Shown here piece after piece: positions 22,266 through 28,113 of a stretch of DNA of 28,113 bases (position 1 is its first letter; every line of letters starts with the position of its first letter). The stretch lies in assembly GCA_905206365.1 (NCBI GenBank), contig CAJLHF010000028.1, positions 1 through 28,113 on the forward strand. Reading direction: 5' to 3'. This DNA is from an uncultured Sutterella sp. Lineage in GTDB: Bacteria > Pseudomonadota > Gammaproteobacteria > Burkholderiales > Burkholderiaceae_F. Made by a program: the position numbers and the translations under genes. The notes below the pieces were generated by a model. It was not told where the DNA came from. It made no database searches and worked only from the letters and a program-made list of their open reading frames with translations.

Positions 22266-23707
22266 CGGAGGTTCCGACCGTGTTTGTTGCGCCTTTGCCC
22301 GTTTTTCTCGCCACCGATTTCGTGATGGCGGCGCTCCTTGCGGGGTGCGCCGCGGCGGCGGTCGTTCTCGGGCGTCGCCCCGACGTGGCCGCCCGTTGGA
22401 AGCTCGTTCTCGCCCGGCCGTCCGCGTCGGCGTCCCTCGTCGTTCTCGGATTTTTCTTTGCGATCGCGCTTCTCGATTCGGTGCACTACCGAAAGCCCCT
22501 GCCGCCCGCCGAGGGGGCGGTTCAAACCGCCTACTCCCCCGTGACGACGTCGCTTTTCGACGACCTCGTTTTCAACGTCCTCGGCGCGGCGGGACCCGAG
22601 CGCAGCTATTCGGCACCCTTTGCCGTGCGCGAATTCGACAAATCGACGGCCGCGACAAGCGCGGGACCCGTGCGGGACTTTCAGCCGTTGCGCTCGATCC
22701 GCCGGAATGCGTCGGGCGAAGCCGCAAGCGCGGGCGAACTCGTGTCCCTGGGCCTTGTCGGTTGGACGGCGGGGACGGGTGCGGGCGTCCTGCTCCTCGG
22801 GATCGCGGGCCTTGTGAGCCGCACAAAATCCGCAACGAACGGAAAGAATGGGAAACCGGGCGAAACCCGCCGTCGACACCTTGCTCGTCTTGCACCCCGT
22901 GCAACCTTCGTCGTCCTTTGTGCTCTCACGGGGCTCGTGATCGCCCTCTGGCCCGAGCGACACGTGCTCGGCACCGATGCGGCGGGCACGGACGTTCTGT
23001 ACGAGGCGCTCAAATCCCTTCGCACGGCGATCGTGATCGGGACGCTCGCGACGCTCTCGGCTCTTCCCTTTGCCGTGACGGCGGGCCTTGCGGCAGGGTA
23101 CTTCCGAGGGTGGGCGGACGACGTGATTCAGTACATTTACACGACGCTCTCCTCGATCCCCGGAGTGCTTCTCATTGCGGCGGCCGTACTCATGACAACG
23201 GCCTTCATGGACCGCTTCCCCGAGCGGTGGCCGACGGGCTTGGAACGAGCGGACATGCGGCTTTTTCTCCTTGCGCTCATTATCGGGCTCACGAGTTGGG
23301 CGACGCTCGCGCGCCTCATTCGCGCCGAAGCCATGCGGATCGCCTCGCTCGACTATGTACTCGCGGCCCGAGCTTTGGGTGTTCCCGCCCCGGCGATTCT
23401 TGTGAAGCACGTGCTTCCGAACGTGCTTCACATCGTTCTCATCGTGACGGTGCTCGACTTTTCGGGCGTGGTTCTTTACGAAGCGGTGCTTTCCTACGTA
23501 GGCGTGGGGGTCGATCCCGTGATGAATTCCTTCGGTACGATGGTCAACGCCGCGCGCAGCGAAATGAGCCGCTCGCCCGTCGTTTGGTGGAATCTCGCCG
23601 CCGCATTTCTCTTTCTCGTCGCGTTCGTCCTCTGCGCCAACCTGGTGGCCGCGGCCGTACGGGACGCTTTCGACCCGCACGCCGTTTTGGAAAAGGAAGA
23701 CCGATGA
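22262..23707 (+). CDS. ABC peptide-type permease, DppC/OppC-like, with large insertion
   Basis: A 481-residue permease that starts with GTG, overlapping the upstream stop as GTGA. The C-terminal 280 residues are an ordinary DppC core: HVLGTDAAGTDVLYEALKSLRTA, SSIPGVLLIAAA, the coupling loop SLDYVLAARALGVPAPAILVKHVLPN, and SYVGVGVDPVMNSFGTM. The first 190 residues are unusual: an extra hydrophobic segment at the N-terminus, another near residue 60-75, a hydrophilic stretch (about 78-155) probably outside the membrane, then another helix (160-178). Most DppC proteins are about 300 residues, so this carries an extra domain, perhaps contacting the anchored binding protein. The gene ends with ATGA overlap to the ATPase gene. 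Confidence 0.9.
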   Translation: MTEVPTVFVAPLPVFLATDFVMAALLAGCAAAAVVLGRRPDVAARWKLVLARPSASASLVVLGFFFAIALLDSVHYRKPLPPAEGAVQTAYSPVTTSLFDDLVFNVLGAAGPERSYSAPFAVREFDKSTAATSAGPVRDFQPLRSIRRNASGEAASAGELVSLGLVGWTAGTGAGVLLLGIAGLVSRTKSATNGKNGKPGETRRRHLARLAPRATFVVLCALTGLVIALWPERHVLGTDAAGTDVLYEALKSLRTAIVIGTLATLSALPFAVTAGLAAGYFRGWADDVIQYIYTTLSSIPGVLLIAAAVLMTTAFMDRFPERWPTGLERADMRLFLLALIIGLTSWATLARLIRAEAMRIASLDYVLAARALGVPAPAILVKHVLPNVLHIVLIVTVLDFSGVVLYEAVLSYVGVGVDPVMNSFGTMVNAARSEMSRSPVVWWNLAAAFLFLVAFVLCANLVAAAVRDAFDPHAVLEKEDR

Positions 23708-25659
23708 GCCGCACGGATGACGTTTTGCTTCATGTGGACCGCCTCACGCTGACGCTCCCCGCAGCCTCGGGACCGATCGAAGCGCTCTCGGGCGTCGACT
23801 TTACGGTGCGCCGCGGAGAAGTATTCGCGCTCGTGGGCGAATCGGGCTGCGGCAAGTCCCTCACCGCTTCGGCCGTCGTGCGGCTCCTTGCCCCCGGAGC
23901 CCGAACGCCCGACGGACGGATCCGCTTCGAAGGCCGGGATCTTCTCGGGCTAACCGAGCGCGAGATGCGCGGCTTTCGCGGCTCGCGCATCGCGCTCGTC
24001 TTTCAGGAACCCGCCACGGCCCTCAATCCCGTGATGACGGTGGGAGCGCAAATTGAGGAAATGATCCGGGCAAGCCGCAAGGCGCGCTCGACCACCGCCG
24101 AAAGCGCGCAAAGCGAGGGAACGCATGCCGCCCTCTCCCCCGAACACGAGGCGGTCGAATGGTTGAAGCGCGTGCGCCTCCCCGACCCCGAAACGCTCGC
24201 GCACCGCTTCCCGCACGAACTCTCGGGCGGGCAGAAGCAACGCGTGATGATCGCGCTGGCGCTGTCCGCCCGACCCGACATGCTCCTTGCCGACGAACCG
24301 ACGACGGCTCTGGACGTGACGCTTCAGGCCGAGATTCTGGGGCTACTGCGTACGCTGCAACAGGAAGAAAACCTCACGCTTCTTCTCATCACGCACGACC
24401 TCGCGCTCGTCGAAGCCTTCGCCGACCGTCTCGCCCTCATGTACGCGGGCGAGACGGTCGAGTGTGCCGCGGTGCGGGACTTTTTTGCTTCGCCCCGACA
24501 CCCCTATGCGACCGCGCTTCTCGGCGCGCTCCCCAGAGCCGATCGCACGCGACCGCTCGCGGCGATTCCGGGCACGGTGCCCGCGCCGTCGGCGCTTCCC
24601 CCGGGGTGCCGCTTCGCGCCCCGCTGCCCGAAAGCACGCGCGATCTGCCGCACGACGCCGCCCGAAGCGCGTACGGCGGGCGCTTCGGTCGTACGCTGCC
24701 ACTTTCCGGAGGGCTTCCCGGAAACGGACGCCCGCGGGAAGGACGTGAAGAAGGACGCGTCGAACGCCTTGAATACCTCGAGCGCCGCAAACGCTTCGAA
24801 CGATACGGCCTCGTCGACTTCTTCCGTACCGCTTCTTTCCGTACGCAATCTCACCGTCGGCTTTCGCGCCCGAGGCTTTTTCACCCGAGATCCCGAACCC
24901 GTCGTCCGAGGGGTGAACTTCGACGTACGCCCGGGCGAAACGGTGGCATTGGTCGGAGAGTCGGGCTCCGGAAAAACCACGACGGGCCTTGCGCTCCTCG
25001 GACTTCTCGGCGGAAAGGCGCGCGTGGCGGGGGACGTCGACCTCGCGGGGACGCCTCTCTTTCCCCTCACCCGCGCGGCCGAACGGCGACTTCGCCGCTC
25101 CGTCCAAATGATTTTCCAGGACCCGAACGCATCGCTCGACCCGCGCCGCACGATCCGATCGACGCTCCTCGAAGGGATGGAGAGCCTCCGGCCCGAGTGG
25201 TCGAAAGCGGAACGCCTCGAACGCGTCGAGCGGCTTCTGCGTGCCGTTGGTCTCCCCGCCGATGCGGCGGAACGGCTGCCGCATGCCTTTTCGGGCGGGC
25301 AACGGCAGCGCATCGCCATTGCTCGGGCGCTCTCGGTGGAGCCCAAACTCATCGTCTGCGACGAACCCACGTCGGCACTCGACGTCTCGGTACAGGCGCA
25401 GATTCTGAATCTCCTAAAAGCCCTGCAACGGGAATTCGGGCTTGGCTACCTCTTCATCACGCACAATTTCGGCGTCGTCGAATACATGGCGGACCGCATT
25501 CTCGTGATGAAGTCGGGTCGCATCGTTGAAGCGGGCGAAGCGGATGAGGTCCTCGCGCACCCGACCGCCCCCTATACGCAAAGGCTTCTCGCGGCCGTGC
25601 CTCGCCTCGGGAAGAAGGCGTCGAACCTCTTCGAGCGCGTCCCCGACGCGCCCCGCTGA
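23704..25659 (+). CDS. Fused double ATPase of the peptide-type ABC importer
   Basis: A 651-residue protein with two complete ABC ATPase domains, as in YejF or GsiA. Domain 1: Walker A GESGCGKS (45-52), signature LSGGQKQR (173-180), Walker B LLADEP, and H-loop THD. It is followed by the OppD/DppD-type C-terminal extension with four cysteines (302, 308, 315, 332), which in related proteins hold an iron-sulfur cluster. A Ser/Ala/Asn-rich linker spans about 340-375. Domain 2: Walker A GESGSGKT (418-425), signature FSGGQRQR (529-536), Walker B IVCDEP, H-loop THN. Domain 2 lacks the cysteine extension. Both active sites look functional. The ATG at 23704 overlaps the permease stop. The fusion supplies both ATPase halves, so no further ATPase gene is needed. 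Confidence 0.95.
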   Translation: MSRTDDVLLHVDRLTLTLPAASGPIEALSGVDFTVRRGEVFALVGESGCGKSLTASAVVRLLAPGARTPDGRIRFEGRDLLGLTEREMRGFRGSRIALVFQEPATALNPVMTVGAQIEEMIRASRKARSTTAESAQSEGTHAALSPEHEAVEWLKRVRLPDPETLAHRFPHELSGGQKQRVMIALALSARPDMLLADEPTTALDVTLQAEILGLLRTLQQEENLTLLLITHDLALVEAFADRLALMYAGETVECAAVRDFFASPRHPYATALLGALPRADRTRPLAAIPGTVPAPSALPPGCRFAPRCPKARAICRTTPPEARTAGASVVRCHFPEGFPETDARGKDVKKDASNALNTSSAANASNDTASSTSSVPLLSVRNLTVGFRARGFFTRDPEPVVRGVNFDVRPGETVALVGESGSGKTTTGLALLGLLGGKARVAGDVDLAGTPLFPLTRAAERRLRRSVQMIFQDPNASLDPRRTIRSTLLEGMESLRPEWSKAERLERVERLLRAVGLPADAAERLPHAFSGGQRQRIAIARALSVEPKLIVCDEPTSALDVSVQAQILNLLKALQREFGLGYLFITHNFGVVEYMADRILVMKSGRIVEAGEADEVLAHPTAPYTQRLLAAVPRLGKKASNLFERVPDAPR

Positions 25660-25703
25660 AATCGTTTCTTCAATCGTTCTTCAGTCGCACTTTCTTGCAT
25701 TCC

Positions 25704-25727
25704 GCCGCGTTCGCTTAACGCGGCTTT
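25704..25727 (+). terminator. Probable terminator of the ABC transporter operon
   Basis: GCCGCGTT (25704-25711) pairs perfectly with AACGCGGC (25717-25724) around CGCTT, followed by only three T residues. It lies 45 bases after the operon's last stop codon. Confidence 0.6.
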
Positions 25728-25744
25728 ACGTGTGAAAGCCGTAC

Positions 25745-25762
25745 ACTGAACTTATGTTCAGT
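25745..25762. promoter_or_regulatory. 18-bp inverted repeat, candidate operator
   Basis: ACTGAACTTATGTTCAGT has perfect 7-base arms around TTAT. Its form fits TetR-like operators. It is about 127 bases before the small exported protein gene and just after the transporter terminator, where a promoter should be. No TetR gene is visible in the window. Confidence 0.5.
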
Positions 25763-25888
25763 CGATACCCGACACGAAGCATCTCCGATCGAAATGCTCG
25801 AAAGCCCTGAAAAGAGGCCGGTGCGAAGCGAAACGAAGCGCGGCCGGGTACGAGCGAAAAGTCCTACGGCAACAGAAGGAAGAAAACC

Positions 25889-26299
25889 ATGACCACACGA
25901 CGCAAACTGATTTTCGGCACTGCGGTGCTTCTCGCCGCAGGCAGTTGGGCCGGAGTCGCTTCGGCCGCTTCGGACGAACTCCTCGCCGACCTCCTCTACG
26001 GCGTCACCGACGCGCTCACGCGCGAATACATCCGCGAACACTACCGCGAAGGCCGCTGGGACGGACACCGCTGGTACTACGACGGGCGTTGGTATTCGCG
26101 CGACGCCTATCGTCGGTTCCTCGCGGAACGCGCGGCCGCCTCCCATCGGCCGCCACCCCCGCCGCCTCCGGCCCACCGGCCGCCCCGGCATCCCGCGCAT
26201 CGGCCCGAGCCTCCGCGTCGACCGGAGCCTCCGCGTCGACCGGACCCTCCCGGACACCGTCCGGACGGACCGGGCGGTCCCGGCTTCGATCCCCGATAA
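25889..26299 (+). CDS. Small exported proline-rich protein
   Basis: A 136-residue protein of unknown function. It has a signal peptide (MTTRRKLIFGTAVLLAAGSW, cut around ASA at 26). A short helical part (DELLADLLYGVTDALTREYI) is followed by an aromatic/basic patch (GRWDGHRWYYDGRWYSRDAY) and a tail of Pro, Arg and His from about residue 86. In the tail an 18-base unit (26207-26224 and 26225-26242) is exactly duplicated and encodes EPPRRP twice. AAGGAAG stands before the ATG at 25889. The composition suggests an envelope or cell-surface protein, perhaps metal- or polyanion-binding; I do not recognise a named family. It has its own upstream inverted repeat and downstream terminator, so it is a single-gene unit. 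Confidence 0.75.
   Translation: MTTRRKLIFGTAVLLAAGSWAGVASAASDELLADLLYGVTDALTREYIREHYREGRWDGHRWYYDGRWYSRDAYRRFLAERAAASHRPPPPPPPAHRPPRHPAHRPEPPRRPEPPRRPDPPGHRPDGPGGPGFDPR
26207..26242 (+). repeat. Tandem 18-bp repeat in the proline-rich gene
   Basis: Two identical 18-base units, each starting GAGCCTCCGCGTCGACCG, stand head to tail in frame. Slippage could change the length of the tail without breaking the frame. Confidence 0.85.
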
Positions 26300-26379
26300 G
26301 CCCTTCGACCCGTTTCTTCCGACACGCGTCGCGCCGCCCGATACCCGCGATTCGTTTCGGAACGAGCAGTACTCCGTTC

Positions 26380-26410
26380 AACCGGCCGCGGCAACCCGCG
26401 GCCGGTTTTC
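26380..26410 (+). terminator. Terminator of the proline-rich protein gene
   Basis: AACCGGCCGCGG (26380-26391) pairs perfectly with CCGCGGCCGGTT (26396-26407) around CAAC, followed by TTC. The stem is very stable; the T-run is short. Confidence 0.75.
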
Positions 26411-26806
26411 CGTAGGAATCCTTTTCCAAACTATTCCGAGGTTTTTCAACACTACGCACAACCCCCCAGTAAACCGAAAAATTAACAAACCTTTCAAAGA
26501 AAGACGAAAGGGACGACCGCCGAAGGGCGCCTGGGCCGTTTCGCGGACCGAAGACGCACCTGGGACCGGAGAGAACATCTCCGGGACTGTCGCGGCAACG
26601 CGGAGCGCTACCGGAACACCCGAAAAAGAGAACGAACCCCCAAGGCGGGGTGCGTGCGCCGGCGTCAAACAGCTGAACAAAGCCGGAGCAAAAGCGCAGC
26701 TTCAAAACGGGGACCTCGCCTCGCGACGGCGGATCGCGTATCCCGCTCGAGATCGACCCTGGGGGTCGGCATCGATCGGTGCGCCCGACACGCAGCGAGG
26801 CGGCAA
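26410..26806 (+). ncRNA. Long structured leader of nhaC, candidate riboswitch
   Basis: This 400-base stretch holds no credible gene. It starts with an AT-richer part (26410-26500) suited to a promoter, although no clean -35/-10 pair was found, and then becomes highly structured. Features include CCGGAGA/TCTCCGG (26566-26584, 7 pairs), a GNRA-like CGCG-GCAA-CGCG hairpin near 26591-26602, ACCCC/GGGGT near 26636-26651, and two copies of a motif of the form CCGAAGnnGC-CCTGGG-CCG (26520-26538 and 26548-26569). It runs straight into an intrinsic terminator (26807-26851) in front of the nhaC ribosome binding site. That layout is the layout of a riboswitch or attenuator. It does not match the lysine, glycine, guanidine, c-di-GMP, cobalamin or TPP consensus elements I know. 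A separate small RNA is the alternative. Confidence 0.45.
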
Positions 26807-26851
26807 AAGGTCGGGGTCCGGATGGCGGACCTTCGACCTTTTTTTGTTTTT
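26807..26851 (+). terminator. Intrinsic terminator in the nhaC leader
   Basis: AAGGTCG-G-GGTCCG (26807-26820) pairs with CGGACC-TT-CGACCTT (26826-26840), 13 pairs with a small internal loop, and TTTTTGTTTTT follows. It ends 46 bases before the nhaC ATG, so nhaC expression must either read through it or use a promoter within those 46 bases. Confidence 0.88.
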
Positions 26852-26897
26852 GACGCAGAGCGTTTCGCCCTCGCTTTCCCTTTTTCGGAGACCACCC

Positions 26898-28064
26898 ATG
26901 AACCCGTCCACGACGTCTACATCGCCGATCGGTGCCCGCGCAGCTTTTTCCATGCTCGCCGTCGGCGTCTTCGTTCTTGTTTTCGGCCTCATGGAGCTCG
27001 AGCTCAACGCGCGCATCGTGCTGGCGATCGACGGCGCGATCATGTGCGCGATGGCCTGCGCCTTCGGCATTCGCTACGACGACCTTCAGCGCGGCATTCG
27101 CGACACGATCGCCTCGATGCTCGTCGCGATGCTCATTTTGCTCGCCGTCGGCGTGCTCATTGCCGTCTGGATGGCTTCGGGCACGATCCCGACCATGATC
27201 TACCTCGGCATGCAGGTCATCACACCCTCGATGTTCCTTCCGATCGTCTGCCTCGCGTGCACGATCATGAGCGCGCTCGCAGGCACGTCCTGGGGAACGC
27301 TTGCCACGGTGGGCGTCGCGTGCATGGGTGTGGCGGAAGGTCTGGGCGTTCCGCTCGAAGCCGCGGCGGGGGCCGTGTGCGTGGGGGCGTTCATGGGCGA
27401 CAAGGTTTCTCCCCTTTCGGACTCGACCGTCATCACCGCGACCGTCACCGACACGCCCCTGATGGAAGGTATCCGCCACGCACTCGTTTCGACGGGACCC
27501 GCCTTCCTCCTGAGCCTCGCGTTCTTCTTCGTCTACGGACTTTCGCTCGAAACCCACGCGGCCGCGAACAACGCCTACGACGAGATCCTCGCGACGCTTT
27601 CCGCGAACTTCGACCTGAGCGTTCTCACGCTGCTGCCGGTTCCGGTCGTGCTCGCGCTCATCGTCCTTCGCAAGCCCGCCATCCCGACCTTCGTTGCGGG
27701 CATCGCGGTGGCGGCTCTCATCGCCGTCTTCCTTCAGGGCGAAAATCCGCGCGAACTCATGAACGCCATGTATTCGGGCTACGCCGCGCAGACGGGATCG
27801 AGCTTCGTCGACACCATGGTGAACCGCGGTGGCTTCACGAGCATGCTCGGCACGATCGGCCTTCTGATGGCGGCGGCGATCTTCGGGGCGCCGCTACGCA
27901 CGGCGGGCGTGGCGGACGTGCTCCTTGCGTGGTTGCGCGAACGCGCCCGCACGAGCCGCTCGATGAGCCTGGCGGTGATGGTGCTCCATGCCGTGTTCTT
28001 CACGATCACGGGCGCCTATTACCCGACGTGCCGTAAAGCCCCGCCGTTCACGGCGGGAATATAA
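26898..28064 (+). pseudogene. nhaC: NhaC-family Na+/H+ antiporter, 3' end interrupted
   Basis: The reading frame gives 388 residues of an inner-membrane NhaC-type antiporter: hydrophobic helices, GTSWGT (129-134), and GDKVSPLSDST (167-177), the family's ion-binding region. Normal members have about 450-490 residues with further helices after ITGAYY. Here the reading changes after ITGAYYP into TCRKAPPFTAGI and stops at 28062-28064, inside a repeat-rich sequence typical of an IS200/IS605 left end. The last part of the protein is therefore missing and the gene is probably inactive, unless the remaining 3' half continues beyond the element. GGAG nine bases before the ATG at 26898 fixes the start. 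The transported ion or amine is not clear from sequence: some NhaC relatives carry amino acids rather than sodium. Confidence 0.82.
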
Positions 28065-28113
28065 GGCACCCGCGCGAAGCGCGGACCGATGCCTATAATT
28101 AAAATCATGGTCC
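28023..28113 (+). mobile_element. Left end of a probable IS200/IS605-type element (TnpB-like)
   Basis: The nhaC reading frame breaks near 28020-28035. The sequence then shows two subterminal hairpins: CCCGCCG/CGGCGGG with loop TTCA (28040-28057) and CCGCGC/GCGCGG with loop GAA (28070-28084). A perfect -10, TATAAT, follows at 28094-28099, and ATGGTCC starts at 28107. Such hairpins before the first gene are typical of IS200/IS605 ends, and ATG-GTC-C fits the common TnpB start Met-Val-Arg. The tetranucleotide TTAC stands at 28019-28022, the target type of some family members. The window ends after 7 bases of the candidate gene, so its identity is an inference. Confidence 0.55.
28094..28099 (+). 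promoter_or_regulatory. Perfect -10 box inside the element end
   Basis: TATAAT ends 7 bases before the ATG at 28107, so transcription would begin at or next to the start codon and yield a leaderless message. No good -35 is present; the preceding hairpin occupies that position. Confidence 0.5.

Noticed and set aside
22186..23703. An N-terminal extension of about 500 codons to the fused ATPase
   Set aside because: The extension is an out-of-frame reading of the permease gene. The ATPase homology begins at the ATG at 23704, which overlaps the permease stop.
26207..26242. CRISPR-like repeat
   Set aside because: Only two units stand directly head to tail within a coding frame, with no spacers.
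26500..26700. Lysine, glycine or cobalamin riboswitch before nhaC
   Set aside because: Isolated pieces such as CGCCGAAG are present, but the other conserved core segments of these classes are not.

Overview
The window is GC-rich (about 60-65%), densely coded DNA from a Gram-negative bacterium. Trimeric-type porins, exported flavoprotein reductases, a porin/arylsulfate sulfotransferase pair and anaerobic-type C4-dicarboxylate carriers together suggest a gut-associated betaproteobacterium of the Sutterella/Parasutterella kind (Burkholderiales, Sutterellaceae). This placement is an inference from gene content; the window has no rRNA or other marker gene. No tRNA, rRNA, CRISPR array or complete insertion sequence was seen.

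Layout. 1-813: 3' part of a type II L-asparaginase. 814-1402: non-coding, with a strong intrinsic terminator. 1403-2149: Crp/Fnr-family regulator. 2342-3847 (minus): exported FAD-dependent reductase. 3848-4847: non-coding, holding two perfect palindromes, a decayed C-terminus of a second AssT gene and three terminators. 4848-7982: porin plus arylsulfate sulfotransferase (AssT), closed by a strong terminator. 8121-9569 (minus): small multidrug-resistance/guanidinium-type exporter, then a LysR regulator. 10102-12060: Tat-exported FMN/FAD reductase, followed by a porin pseudogene (12167-13278) with two nonsense codons and a frameshift. 13359-18590 (minus): MarR regulator, DUF1177 protein, DcuC-like carrier and AbgA-like amidohydrolase, then a MerR regulator. 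18883-25659: four tightly overlapping genes for a peptide-type ABC importer (binding protein, two permeases, fused double ATPase). 25889-26299: small exported proline-rich protein. 26410-28113: long structured leader with an intrinsic terminator, then an NhaC-family antiporter whose 3' end is cut off by what looks like the left end of an IS200/IS605-type (TnpB) element at the window edge.

How the genes fit together. The common theme is uptake and periplasmic handling of organic acids, peptides and sulfated aromatics under anaerobic conditions. Porins are paired with periplasmic redox or transfer enzymes. The MarR-led cluster appears to import an acyl-amino-acid or dicarboxylate-like compound and hydrolyse it. 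The window also shows gene turnover: an AssT remnant, a broken porin, an unidentified coding fragment at about 18728-18880 and an interrupted nhaC. The most interesting items are the long attenuator-like leader before nhaC, the two exported flavoproteins that lack the fumarate-reductase histidine motif, the AssT remnant beside the intact assT operon, the DUF1177/DcuC-like/AbgA-like cluster with a tandem MarR-type operator, and the terminator-containing leader before the Crp/Fnr gene.
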